A stretch of 64,000 nt of DNA from Lacibacter luteus (GTDB lineage Bacteria; Bacteroidota; Bacteroidia; Chitinophagales; Chitinophagaceae), in contig NZ_SDHW01000008.1 of NCBI RefSeq assembly GCF_004118265.1, positions 1 to 64,000 of the forward strand, written 5' to 3'. The notes below the pieces were generated by a model, which did no database searches, was not told where the DNA came from, and worked only from the letters and a program-made list of their open reading frames with translations. Shown here one piece after another: positions 7,305 to 15,725 of the stretch; the first letter of the stretch is position 1, and each line of letters begins with the position of its first letter. Made by a program: the position numbers and the translations under genes.

Positions 7305-8738
7305 TTGATCGTGGGCTACGAACCTATTTCCGTTTTTGATATGTTTAAAATTGGTGTTGGTCCTTCCAGCAGCCATACACTTGGTCCATGGAGGGCAGCG
7401 CAACGTTTTGTGCAATCAATTGAGCTGTTGCAGCCATTACAAAATGTGCAATCGGTGCGTGTGTTGTTATACGGATCGCTTGCAAAAACAGGTAAGGGAC
7501 ATGGAACCGACGTAGCCATCGAATTGGGTTTGTGTGGCGATGATCCGGTTACGTTTGATGTAAACGCTATCGACAGCAAGATCAATGATATTGCGGCCAT
7601 GAAAAAAATGGTACTGGGTGGCAGGCACGAAATTGATTTTGATCCCACAGAAGATATCGACTTTTTAATGAGTGAGAGTTTGCCCTTTCACCCCAATGCA
7701 GTTACATTTCTTGCAATGTTCAGCAATGGAGAATCAGTTGCCGAAACCTATTATTCCATTGGTGGAGGTTTTGTGGTGAAGGAGGGTGAAACAACTACCG
7801 GTAAAGCACAGGTGCAATTACCTTTTCCGGTTGATACAGCACAGGACCTGTTACACTGGTGTATGAAAACAGGTATGAGCATCAGCGAAGTTGTGATGGA
7901 GAATGAAAATGCCTGGCGCAGCGAAGAAGAAACAAAGCAGGGTATACTTAACATCTGGCGTGTAATGCACGAATGTATATTTAAAGGCTGCCATACAGAA
8001 GGCTACTTGCCGGGCGGATTAAATGTAAAACGCCGTGCATCGGGCCTCAACAAAAAATTACTGCATCAAACCGCTTACAAAGATTTTGCTGAGTGGATTG
8101 AAATGATTCGTAAAGGGGGCAACGATTTTAAATACACACTCGATTGGGTAAGTTGTTTTGCATTGTCGGTGAATGAAGAAAACGCTTCGTTCGGCAGAGT
8201 GGTTACTGCACCTACCAATGGTGCAGCCGGTGTTATTCCTGCTGTGTTGATGTACTATGTTTGTTTTTGTAATGGTCATGATGAAGAGAAGATCATTCGC
8301 TTTTTAGCAACTGCTTCCGAAGTAGGCAGCATCTTTAAGAAGGGTGCAACTATTTCTGCTGCAATGGGTGGCTGCCAGGCGGAGATCGGTGTTTCGAGTG
8401 CAATGGCTGCTGCTGCATTAACGGAATGCATGGGTGGTACACAAAAGCAGGTATTAATGGCAAGTGAAATTGCAATGGAGCATCATTTGGGTTTAACCTG
8501 CGACCCAATTGCAGGGTTGGTACAGGTGCCCTGTATTGAACGCAATACGATGGGTGCTATTAAAGCCATCACCGCATCGCAACTGGCATTACAAAGCACA
8601 CCCGATTTTGCAAAAGTGTCGTTAGATGCTGTTGTAAAAACGATGTGGGATACATCGCAGGATATGAACCACAAGTATAAAGAAACTGCTGAAGGTGGTT
8701 TAGCGGTGAATATTTCTTTGGCATTGCCCGAGTGTTAA
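7305..8738 (+). CDS. sdaA: L-serine ammonia-lyase (L-serine deaminase), single-chain iron-sulfur type
   Basis: The 477-residue enzyme deaminates L-serine to pyruvate and ammonia using a catalytic [4Fe-4S] cluster. The N-terminal beta domain carries the hallmark [10 protein letters not shown] near residue 19. The alpha domain contains [14 protein letters not shown] and [16 protein letters not shown]. The cluster cysteines would be Cys357, Cys399 and Cys410, with 42- and 11-residue spacing as I recall for the Legionella enzyme. The protein is cytosolic. The frame starts at TTG 7305; a GTG at 7311 is an alternative, and the promoter box at 7288 leaves little leader. It is transcribed alone, convergent with the next gene. 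Confidence 0.93.
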   Translation: MIVGYEPISVFDMFKIGVGPSSSHTLGPWRAAQRFVQSIELLQPLQNVQSVRVLLYGSLAKTGKGHGTDVAIELGLCGDDPVTFDVNAIDSKINDIAAMKKMVLGGRHEIDFDPTEDIDFLMSESLPFHPNAVTFLAMFSNGESVAETYYSIGGGFVVKEGETTTGKAQVQLPFPVDTAQDLLHWCMKTGMSISEVVMENENAWRSEEETKQGILNIWRVMHECIFKGCHTEGYLPGGLNVKRRASGLNKKLLHQTAYKDFAEWIEMIRKGGNDFKYTLDWVSCFALSVNEENASFGRVVTAPTNGAAGVIPAVLMYYVCFCNGHDEEKIIRFLATASEVGSIFKKGATISAAMGGCQAEIGVSSAMAAAALTECMGGTQKQVLMASEIAMEHHLGLTCDPIAGLVQVPCIERNTMGAIKAITASQLALQSTPDFAKVSLDAVVKTMWDTSQDMNHKYKETAEGGLAVNISLALPEC

Positions 8739-8760
8739 ACATACTGAACACCCTGAGCAT

Positions 8761-9174
8761 TTATTTCGATAAAATGATCAATCCTCTGTCTGAACCGGGA
8801 AGATTACCCACGGTACGATTTCCTTCCATAAAACTAAAACTGCTGTTAACGGTTGCAGTAATATTTTCACGTGCATCGAATGGTGCGCCTGCAAAAAGAT
8901 AAGTAGCGGTTACGGTATTACCTGTTACCTGGTAAGTGCCTTCTCCTTTAAAACCTGTTGATGAGTCGGGATAGTTCACCGCTCTTACTGTTCCGTTACT
9001 TCTGAATAATAATGCAAAGCCTACGGTTGGATAAGTGCCTGAAGCAGCAGTATTTGTATTTTTCTTACCAACCCAGAAACCAACCATCGATGGAGCTTCA
9101 GGCGCAGGGCAATTTTTTTTCTTGCAGGATGTAAGTATGAGTATAAAAAATAACAGACAGAGTAGTTGTTTCAT
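8761..9174 (-). CDS. Small lipoprotein, lipocalin-like, unknown function
   Basis: The 137-residue protein has a lipoprotein signal ending in LILTSCKKK (Cys about residue 17). The rest is beta-strand rich (MVGFWVGKKN, VGFALLFRSNGTVRA, GTYQVTGNTVTATYLF), like small beta-barrel lipoproteins of Bacteroidota. The second of two adjacent ATGs (9174) is used here. The start codon lies inside an inverted repeat (9172-9211). Outer-membrane or periplasmic attachment is expected; no ligand can be inferred. Confidence 0.6.
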   Translation of the reverse strand: MKQLLCLLFFILILTSCKKKNCPAPEAPSMVGFWVGKKNTNTAASGTYPTVGFALLFRSNGTVRAVNYPDSSTGFKGEGTYQVTGNTVTATYLFAGAPFDARENITATVNSSFSFMEGNRTVGNLPGSDRGLIILSK

Positions 9175-9211
9175 CACAGAGATTTAAGGTTTAAAATTAA
9201 TCTGTGTGATG
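9172..9211. repeat. Inverted repeat overlapping the lipoprotein start codon
   Basis: CATCACAGAGATT at 9172-9184 and AATCTGTGTGATG at 9199-9211 are reverse complements except for one base, with a 14-base AT-rich loop. On the minus strand the ATG at 9174 sits at the end of the second arm. It could be a regulator site or an RNA hairpin hiding the start. Confidence 0.5.
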
Positions 9212-9282
9212 AGAGTGGTCAATTACACATTCGGGTACTGTAAAAAGTGAGGGTATACAACAACGGGTTATTTATTTTTTGA

Positions 9283-9705
9283 TCATGCTGAGATAGAGAG
9301 CCAAAATGGCTCCCAATCCTTAAACTCAACAGTAAAAAAGGCAAAATCTTTGTTTAAAGCATATTCGATTGACCATTCAACTTCAAGGTCAATGCTTTCT
9401 GGAATACTTATGAGGCAAAGTTTTAAATCATTTTCCAGGGTGTAATTTTTGCTCTTAGTATCTATTTTTTTAATTTCTGAATTGATGAATTTTTCAATTT
9501 GATTTTTTAATACTGCATATCTCTTTTCAATTTCAATCAAAAACTCTCTTTGATTTTTTGAAACAATTTTGTTGACAGTATATATGTTGTATTCAACTTC
9601 ATAATTTAATGGACTAAACAATTTTGCTCCTAATAAATAGGATTGTTCATGTTGAGATGCTTCTATGAGGGAAAGCTTTCCGAATATCTCATCTTCTATC
9701 ATCAT
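9283..9705 (-). CDS. Hypothetical protein, unknown function
   Basis: This 140-residue soluble protein has no signal peptide or membrane helix. It is rich in Lys, Glu and Ile and more AT-rich than its neighbours (for example a run of Ile-Lys-Asn codons in residues 70-95). The C-terminus (IDLEVEWSIEYALNKDFAFF, then VEFKDWEPFWLSI) resembles small immunity-like or DUF6985-type proteins, but I cannot assign a family. Two adjacent ATGs (9705, 9702) are possible starts. Base composition hints at transfer. Confidence 0.5.
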   Translation of the reverse strand: MMIEDEIFGKLSLIEASQHEQSYLLGAKLFSPLNYEVEYNIYTVNKIVSKNQREFLIEIEKRYAVLKNQIEKFINSEIKKIDTKSKNYTLENDLKLCLISIPESIDLEVEWSIEYALNKDFAFFTVEFKDWEPFWLSISA

Positions 9706-9749
9706 GTTAGCTTAGTGATGTTTATAAGTTAAAAGAAAGAAGGCAACTA

Positions 9750-10562
9750 TTACTTCCCAAACACTTTCTTAAAAAACAACAAATGGTAATCAACTGCACT
9801 TCCCCAATAGGCACCATTGTGTACACCGGGACGTTCAGTATAATCATGATCAATTTTCATTTGCATTAACTTCTGATGAAGGTTGCGATTCACCTCTAAA
9901 AAGAAATCACCTAATCCACAATCGATGAGCAGTTTTAATTCACCATTCTTTAATGTTTCTATCTGTGTAATCACAGCATAGTTATCCCAATTCTCTTTAT
10001 TGGTTGTAATATCGCCCAGCACTTGTTTTATTTGCCAGTTGTTAGGAAAGGGACGAATATCCACACCACCTGCCATTGAACCTGCAAGACCAAACACTTC
10101 TTTGTTACGCACCGCAAGATAGAGTGCGCCATGTCCGCCCATACTTAAGCCAGTGATGGCCCTTTTGTTTTTATCAGCAATGGTTTTGTAATTGCTGTCG
10201 ATATGGGTTACCAGCTCTTTACTTACAAAAGTTTCATACTTCATCTTTGGATCAACAGGGCTATCATAGTACCAGCTGTAATAACCTCCATCAGGACAAA
10301 CGATGATCATCTGCAACTCATCAACTTTCTGTGCAAGCTGTGGTGCTTCTTTGATCCATCCTGCATAATTGCCACTGTAACCATGCAGGAGATATACAAC
10401 TGGAAAACGTTCCTTGCTTTTTTTATAATTTTTCGGTGTAATCACCACACATTTAATATCCTTCTGCATGCTGGTGCTGAACACTGTAATCGTATCAACT
10501 TTGCCAGCGAAGAGATGAAAAGAGACAAAGAGAAAAAAGAGGAGAGTGGTTAGTTGTTTCAT
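9750..10562 (-). CDS. Secreted alpha/beta-hydrolase esterase (esterase D / PF00756 type)
   Basis: The 270-residue product from the ATG at 10562 begins with a signal peptide (MKQLTTLLFFLFVSFHLFAG). It has the alpha/beta-hydrolase features of the esterase D / feruloyl-esterase-like group: an oxyanion-loop segment VVYLLHGYSGNYAGW, the nucleophile elbow GLSMGGHGAL, an Asp region (LLIDCGLGD) and a late His (GVHNGAYW). The periplasmic or secreted enzyme would cleave short acyl or S-acyl esters; the substrate is unknown. The frame extends 14 codons upstream, but the start before the signal peptide is preferred. Confidence 0.85.
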   Translation of the reverse strand: MKQLTTLLFFLFVSFHLFAGKVDTITVFSTSMQKDIKCVVITPKNYKKSKERFPVVYLLHGYSGNYAGWIKEAPQLAQKVDELQMIIVCPDGGYYSWYYDSPVDPKMKYETFVSKELVTHIDSNYKTIADKNKRAITGLSMGGHGALYLAVRNKEVFGLAGSMAGGVDIRPFPNNWQIKQVLGDITTNKENWDNYAVITQIETLKNGELKLLIDCGLGDFFLEVNRNLHQKLMQMKIDHDYTERPGVHNGAYWGSAVDYHLLFFKKVFGK

Positions 10563-10599
10563 AGTTTGAAGATAAGTATTTGTGTAGTTCAAAATAATT

Positions 10600-10672
10600 G
10601 TCATCCCGACGAAGGAGGGATCTGTTCATCTACATACAATTGCCTGGCAGATCCCTCGTGCCTCGGGATGAC
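10600..10672. repeat. REP-like imperfect palindrome
   Basis: The arms 10600-10624 and 10648-10672 (GTCATCCCGA and AGGGATCTG at the two ends of the first arm) match as reverse complements at 22 of 25 positions around a 23-base loop. Both arms read as the TCATCCCGA / GGGATCTG type of extragenic palindrome I have seen scattered through Bacteroidota genomes. It lies between divergent gene starts and stops without coding potential. Confidence 0.65.
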
Positions 10673-10676
10673 AAAA

Positions 10677-10740
10677 AAAGGGCACAGAGTTTTTCTCCGT
10701 GCCCTTTGTGTTACCTCTGTGTTCTCTGTGGTAGAATGTA
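10677..10740. repeat. Hairpin and CTCTGTG-type low-complexity repeat
   Basis: AAAGGGCACAGAG at about 10677-10689 pairs with CTCCGTGCCCTTT at 10695-10707 with one mismatch, making a strong hairpin. It is followed by CTCTGTGTTCTCTGTGGT, a short repeat family widespread in environmental bacterial genomes. It may terminate the M1 peptidase transcript. Confidence 0.5.
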
Positions 10741-10741
10741 T

Positions 10742-13063
10742 TTAATTCTTATTCTGTGCTCTCTGCATTGAATTACCACCTGTACTTGCTCCACGTGCAG
10801 GACCACCGCCCTGGCGGAACAATGTAAACTTCGATGGCATTTCTTTCACCGGCCACAGGTTATTGCTTTCATCAATATCAGCCGTTTCACGCATGGGATC
10901 TATACGGATAGCTGCTACTTCTTTATCCTTGATGAACACTTTCGTAAACTTCTGCTCGTTGAGTTTCCAAACACTTACCGGTACACGGTCAACTTCTTTG
11001 CTGCCATCTTTAAATGTCCATTCAACAATCACAGGCATAACCATACCACCTTTGTTGGTAAAGCTTAATTCGTAAAAGTTTTTATTGGCCCATTTGCTTT
11101 TGTTTTCGTTGTCGACAGGAATAGCTGCTTCACGTTGCTGTTGTGCAAACTTGCCATCAGCATCCGGGTTGAAATAGTAGTAATCACGCAGGCTTGTATC
11201 TGCATCAGTTGCATACACAATGCTCTTGTCATCTTTATTGCGAAGTTTATGCACTGCATCAAATTGTTTTTGCTGGAAAGCAGCAGCATTTGATGCATCG
11301 TTGAGTTTAAACCAACGTACACTGTCGAGCGAAATATCTACCGGCTCAGTACCGTAGTACCAACCTCTCCAGAACCAATCAAGATCAACAGCACTTGCAT
11401 CTTCCATAGTGCGGAAGAGATCAGCAGGTGTTGGATGTTTAAATGCCCAACGGCGTGCGTATTCACGGAAAGAATAATCAAACAATTCACGACCCATTAC
11501 TGTTTCACGTAAAATATTTAAACCTGTTGCTGCTTTTGCATAAGCGTTCGAACCAACCTGTGCAACGTTGTCGCCCATGGTCATAATTGGTTCAAGCTGA
11601 TCTTTCGGCAACTTCATGTAATCTGTGATCAAATGTGCAGGTCCACGACGTGAAGGATAGTTGTTATCAAACTCACCTTCAGTTAAGAATTGTGTGAACG
11701 TATTCAAACCTTCATCCATCCACCAGTACTGGCGTTCATCACTGTTAACGATCATGGGGAAAAAGTTATGACCAACTTCATGAATCACCACACCAATCAT
11801 TCCATACTTTGTTGCTTCACTATAAGTGCCATCTTTTTCTGTACGACCATAGTTGAAAGCGATCATCGGGTATTCCATACCTTGCGATGCTTCAACAGAC
11901 AACGCAACCGGATAAGGATAAGGAATGGTATGTTTTGAATAAATTTTCAATGTATGTGCAGTAACCTTTGTTGAATACTTGCGCCACAAACCATAAGCTT
12001 CTTTTGGATAATAGCTCATGCTCATGATCTTCTTTCCTTCAACATAAGTTGGCATTGCATCCCAGATAAACTTGCGGCTTGCACCCCATGCAAAATCACG
12101 AACGTTTTCTGCAGAGTAGATCCATGTTTTTTTATCGGTTGATTTATCTTTTTCGTTTGCCTTTGCTTCATCGAGTGTAACAACCTCCACTACGTCTTTT
12201 GCAGTTTGCGCCTGTTTCCAACGTTGCTGTTGTGCAGGTGTAAGCAATTGATTGTAGTTCTGGCATTCGCCTGTTGCAGCTACAACAAAATCACCGGGTA
12301 CGGTCATCTTTACTTTAAAGTTGCCAAAGGTTAATGCAAACTCAGCACCACCGCTGAACTGTGTGTTCTGCCAACCCTGGAAATCGCTGTACACAGCCAT
12401 ACGTGGATAGAACTGGCTCATGGTAAATACAGAGTTGCCATCTTCAGCAAAGTATTCATAACCGCCACGGCTGCCCCAAACACCACGATCAGGAATTTTA
12501 TAGTTCCAATCGATCTTGAAAACAAATTTCTGTCCGGGCTTTAATGCTGTTGGCAAATCAACACGCATCATGGTTTGGTTGATGGTGTACTTTAAACTGT
12601 TGCCGGCACCATCTGTAAGCTTTGTGATCTTTACACCAAGATCAGTTTCTTTTGCTAAACGCCATTTTTCAAGATTCACCAATTGTGCATTGCTCATGGT
12701 TGCTTCCATACGGTTGCGGCCGTTACGGAGATAATCATGATCGGGGTGATGAATGTTACCATCAACCTGCAACCACAGGTAAGTCAACGCATCGGGTGAA
12801 TTGTTGAAATACGTAATGGTTTCGGTGCCGGTTAAACGAAGATTGGCTTCATCCAGTTCAACACTGATGTCGTAATCGGCTTTTTGCTGCCAATACTTTG
12901 GACCGGGTGCGCCACTGGCGGTACGGTACTCATTCGGACTTTGAAGTAAATATCCCAGTTGCTCAAAGCGGTTGCCATGATTACTGCCGGGATTACTTTG
13001 TGGTGGTTGCGCCACGCTTACCACAGTAAGCAATAAACAACCCATTAAAAAACGAATATGCAT
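10742..13063 (-). CDS. Secreted M1-family zinc metallopeptidase
   Basis: The 773-residue protein has a signal peptide (MHIRFLMGCLLLTVVSVAQ) and an aminopeptidase-N-like architecture. The zinc motif HEVGH is at 428-432, with the third ligand Glu451 in MDEGLNTFTQ. Unlike classical aminopeptidases, the substrate-recognition GAMEN motif is replaced by QGMEYPM near 394-400, as in the M1-like peptidases common in Bacteroidota. The C-terminus is enriched in Gly, Arg and Gln and carries no T9SS sorting domain. The periplasmic protein likely trims peptides from the N-terminus. Confidence 0.9.
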   Translation of the reverse strand: MHIRFLMGCLLLTVVSVAQPPQSNPGSNHGNRFEQLGYLLQSPNEYRTASGAPGPKYWQQKADYDISVELDEANLRLTGTETITYFNNSPDALTYLWLQVDGNIHHPDHDYLRNGRNRMEATMSNAQLVNLEKWRLAKETDLGVKITKLTDGAGNSLKYTINQTMMRVDLPTALKPGQKFVFKIDWNYKIPDRGVWGSRGGYEYFAEDGNSVFTMSQFYPRMAVYSDFQGWQNTQFSGGAEFALTFGNFKVKMTVPGDFVVAATGECQNYNQLLTPAQQQRWKQAQTAKDVVEVVTLDEAKANEKDKSTDKKTWIYSAENVRDFAWGASRKFIWDAMPTYVEGKKIMSMSYYPKEAYGLWRKYSTKVTAHTLKIYSKHTIPYPYPVALSVEASQGMEYPMIAFNYGRTEKDGTYSEATKYGMIGVVIHEVGHNFFPMIVNSDERQYWWMDEGLNTFTQFLTEGEFDNNYPSRRGPAHLITDYMKLPKDQLEPIMTMGDNVAQVGSNAYAKAATGLNILRETVMGRELFDYSFREYARRWAFKHPTPADLFRTMEDASAVDLDWFWRGWYYGTEPVDISLDSVRWFKLNDASNAAAFQQKQFDAVHKLRNKDDKSIVYATDADTSLRDYYYFNPDADGKFAQQQREAAIPVDNENKSKWANKNFYELSFTNKGGMVMPVIVEWTFKDGSKEVDRVPVSVWKLNEQKFTKVFIKDKEVAAIRIDPMRETADIDESNNLWPVKEMPSKFTLFRQGGGPARGASTGGNSMQRAQNKN

Positions 13064-13088
13064 AGTTCAGATTTTTTCTCAATGCTTA

Positions 13089-13667
13089 TTAAAACGGTAT
13101 ACGATCCAGTGCCATTACAAGCGATAATGCTGCAATACCACCTGTTACAAATAACATCCACTCTCTGCGCAGCACATTAAACACTTGTATAAATACAAAT
13201 GCCACTAACAATACTGCAGCAACAATCAGTAACTGGCCAATTTCCAAACCAAGATTGAAAGCCAGTAACTGCGTAACAATTGTTTCGCTTTTGCCGAGCA
13301 TGCTCTTCAGGTAATTGCTGAAACCAAGCCCATGTATGCAGCCAAACAACAAAGCGGCAATATAACGCAGCTTTGGCTGATGGACGGTTTCTTTTTTTTG
13401 CAGGATATTTCCCAGTGAGGTCAGCAAAATGGTAACCGGTATCAAAAACTCAATCCATTTACTGGAAATAAGGATGGCGTCAAATACGCTTAATGCAAGC
13501 GTAACCGAATGACCAATTGTAAAAGCGGTTACAAGTACCAGTATTTTTTTCCAGTCTTTTGCAAAGTAGGGCAGGCAGAGGGCCATGATAAAAAGGATAT
13601 GATCGTACCCTTTCCAATCTGTAATATGATAGAAGCCTTCCCTTAAATAAAAACCAAAATCCTCCAT
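13089..13667 (-). CDS. HupE/UreJ family membrane protein
   Basis: The 192-residue protein has five or six membrane helices. The family signature is clear: an N-terminal GYDHILFIMAL, the central TAFTIGHSVTLALS and FGCIHGLGFSNYL, with conserved His and Asp in the membrane. Founding members are nickel or cobalt permease components; in Bacteroidota many lack nearby hydrogenase or urease genes, as here. The divergently placed DUF6702 gene (13867) is a frequent neighbour. A metal-transport role is inferred from family only. Confidence 0.85.
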   Translation of the reverse strand: MEDFGFYLREGFYHITDWKGYDHILFIMALCLPYFAKDWKKILVLVTAFTIGHSVTLALSVFDAILISSKWIEFLIPVTILLTSLGNILQKKETVHQPKLRYIAALLFGCIHGLGFSNYLKSMLGKSETIVTQLLAFNLGLEIGQLLIVAAVLLVAFVFIQVFNVLRREWMLFVTGGIAALSLVMALDRIPF

Positions 13668-13769
13668 TTTTTACTGCAGTGGTGGTTGAAGCTGGAAAAT
13701 AAAGCAGAAGTTTGTACCCTTAAAATTTAATCGGTTAATGGTGGCAGTATTATATAAGCGGCTTGTTGA

Positions 13770-13880
13770 AGGCAAGTGGAGAGTGGGGAGTTGGGAGTGG
13801 TCAGTGGTGAGTCGACAGTCAACAGTCGACAGTCGACTATTGTCCGCCGTTCGTGGTCTGTTGTCTATGGTCTGTGGTCT
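13770..13880. repeat. GTCGACAGT-type low-complexity repeat
   Basis: The stretch contains GAGTGG/GAGTTG units, then repeated GTCGACAGTC and CAACAGTCGAC units, then three GGTCTGTGG/GGTCTGTTG-like units. This purine- or dinucleotide-biased repeat resembles dispersed non-coding repeats of Bacteroidota. It lies upstream of, and partly inside, the leader-peptide coding region of the DUF6702 gene. Confidence 0.55.
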
Positions 13881-14343
13881 TTTGATGCTATCGGCTTTCT
13901 CCCTTCATCCTTACTACATGAGCGTAACGGAAATAGAATACAAACCTGCCGAAAAAGAAGTGCAGATTGCCTGTAAAATTTTCACCGACGACCTGGAAGA
14001 AGCATTAAAAAGAGAGTTTAATAAAAAGGTTGATATTGTAAATGCTGCGCAAAAGAAAGAGAACGAACAACTGCTGCAACGTTATCTGCAAAAACATTTA
14101 AAACTTCAGCTCGATAATAAAACGCTTGCTTTAGAATTTTTTGGTTTTGAAGAAGAAGGGGAGGCAATATGGATTTACCTGCTTGCAAAAAATGTAGCAG
14201 CATTCAAATCGGCCAATGTGTTTAACGATGTATTGTATAGCTACAGGGAAGATCAGCTTAACATCATTCACTTCAAAAACAAAAACGAACGGAAAAGCTA
14301 TCGCCTCAATTACCCTAATAACCAGGTTGTGTTTAACTGGTAA
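13867..14343 (+). CDS. DUF6702 family exported protein
   Basis: The family core is YYMSVTEIEY followed by IACKIFTDDLEEALKREF, DNKTLALEFFGFEEEGEAIW and a final ENERKSYRLNYPN-like segment. The frame is open from 13738, but that stretch translates a low-complexity repeat. The ATG at 13867 gives 158 residues with a short signal-like leader (MVCGLLMLSAFSLHPYY), matching how family members usually begin. The function is unknown; the product is probably periplasmic. It is divergent from HupE/UreJ, a recurring partnership that suggests a joint role. Confidence 0.7.
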   Translation: MVCGLLMLSAFSLHPYYMSVTEIEYKPAEKEVQIACKIFTDDLEEALKREFNKKVDIVNAAQKKENEQLLQRYLQKHLKLQLDNKTLALEFFGFEEEGEAIWIYLLAKNVAAFKSANVFNDVLYSYREDQLNIIHFKNKNERKSYRLNYPNNQVVFNW

Positions 14344-14658
14344 TTAAAAAGCGTTGAGATAAATTTTTGCAGTAAGAAAAAGAATGGCAAAAAGTGTAAG
14401 CCACAACAGGTAATAATACACAGTTGCTTTTTGCTGAAATACAAGATGCTTTTTTTGATCGATACTTACAGCCCTTAATCTCGATTGCAGCAGGGGTTTT
14501 AGTTTAAGCACGATCGAAAGAAAACGATTGCCAAAAGAAACGGGTCTGTTTTTATCGTGCTTTGCATTTAACCGTTCGTACCCCGCCATAAGCAAAGCTC
14601 TCAGCAGGTAAAAAAACATAAACAAAGCAATCATTCCATATAACATTAAGTTAAGCAT
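14344..14658 (-). CDS. Small membrane protein, unknown function
   Basis: The 104-residue protein has an N-terminal helix (about 3-25, LMLYGMIALFMFFYLLRALLM), a basic middle segment (RLNAKHDKNRPVSFGNRFLS) and a C-terminal helix (about 78-98, YYYLLWLTLFAILFLTAKIY). Both ends probably span the inner membrane with the basic loop in the cytoplasm. It abuts the DUF2279 gene by one base on the same strand, so the two are likely cotranscribed. I do not recognise a family. Confidence 0.55.
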   Translation of the reverse strand: MLNLMLYGMIALFMFFYLLRALLMAGYERLNAKHDKNRPVSFGNRFLSIVLKLKPLLQSRLRAVSIDQKKHLVFQQKATVYYYLLWLTLFAILFLTAKIYLNAF

Positions 14659-14659
14659 A

Positions 14660-15571
14660 CTAAAACTGAATGGGTTTTAATGTAAGCTTCCTGTTTGTAT
14701 TGTATTCAATAGCAGGGGCCGGAATTTTAAAATATTGTAATGAAAACAAAGGCGCATTTAAAGCCTGTGCCGAACGTATACGATGCAGATCGGCATCGGC
14801 AGCCAGGTAAAACTGCCGGCTGCGTTTAAACGAAGGTATTGCTTTGCCGTTTATCTCAAAAGGGTTTTGCCTTGCGCCAATCATTCCATCGGCACCAATA
14901 CCTGCAGCTGCATTTAACCACACGGGAAAGTTACTTTCGGTTTTCATAAACGAACGCAGGTTTACACTCAGCCAATAGGTTTGCCCGTTGTAATCTTTCA
15001 TTAAACGTTCGGCCCATTTTGTACCAAGTTGTTTGGGATTATAGATGGCATAGGGCGAAAAACTTGCAGAAAATTTTAAACCCATCCGCTGTTGGCCCCA
15101 ACCTTTTTGCTGTGCTGCAAATAAACCAATACCTGAGAGGTTGGCAACCATATCGCCACCCGAAAAACCCCAGTCTCTGCTAAACCCATCCATCACCTCA
15201 ACAATACTTAAAAAAGCAAGCGATGTAAGTGCACTGCCAAGAATAGCCTGGTTAGGTTTTACACCGCTCCAACGCAACAGATCGTGTTGCATGGTGGAAA
15301 TATTGTAAGCAGTGGTGGCATGCCCCATCTTATCCATCTGCAACCATTCCCTGTTATCGTTAAGGAAATGAAATTTACTTGCAGGATATTTTTTGTACCA
15401 GAGAAAATAAAGCCCGATGGATGTTAGAACAAAAATGGCCGATTCGGTAAACACAACTTTGCGAAAACGATCGGGACGAAACTGCTCGCTTGGTGGAAGA
15501 AAATACTGTTGCGCAGGCAGCTGCTGAAACGAAAGTGCAGCCAATAAAAACAGTAATATCAGTTTCTTCAT
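14660..15571 (-). CDS. DUF2279 family outer-envelope protein
   Basis: The 303-residue product from the ATG at 15571 has a signal peptide ending LSFQQLPAQQ. The frame extends 22 codons further upstream, but the leader fits this start. The DUF2279 signature is the QMDKMGHATTAYNIS segment, ending in a membrane-embedded FSGGDMVANLSGIGLF. The C-terminal half (LKFSASFSPYAIYNP onward) looks like beta strands. The family is common in Bacteroidota and is thought to be membrane-associated; its function is unknown. Confidence 0.75.
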   Translation of the reverse strand: MKKLILLFLLAALSFQQLPAQQYFLPPSEQFRPDRFRKVVFTESAIFVLTSIGLYFLWYKKYPASKFHFLNDNREWLQMDKMGHATTAYNISTMQHDLLRWSGVKPNQAILGSALTSLAFLSIVEVMDGFSRDWGFSGGDMVANLSGIGLFAAQQKGWGQQRMGLKFSASFSPYAIYNPKQLGTKWAERLMKDYNGQTYWLSVNLRSFMKTESNFPVWLNAAAGIGADGMIGARQNPFEINGKAIPSFKRSRQFYLAADADLHRIRSAQALNAPLFSLQYFKIPAPAIEYNTNRKLTLKPIQF

Positions 15572-15674
15572 ATATAAACGGCGGGTGAACACTTGCAAAA
15601 TACGTAAGCTGCGGCAAATACACATCAATACAAACAACCGTTTTCAAAGCAATACAAAATCATCATTGCTGCTT

Positions 15675-15705
15675 TTTGATTGTTAGCTGCCAAATCCTAC
15701 ATTTG
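15675..15705 (+). promoter_or_regulatory. TTTG-N19-TACATTTG promoter of the phosphohexomutase gene
   Basis: TTTG at 15675-15678 and TACATTTG at 15698-15705 match both elements of the Bacteroidota consensus at 19-base spacing, 20 bases before the ATG at 15726. Confidence 0.65.
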
Positions 15706-15725
15706 AATCTCTAAAAACAAACTGT

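Noticed and set aside
13738-13866. 43-codon N-terminal extension of the DUF6702 protein
   Set aside because: The stretch is low-complexity repeat and the family normally starts with a short leader as found at 13867.
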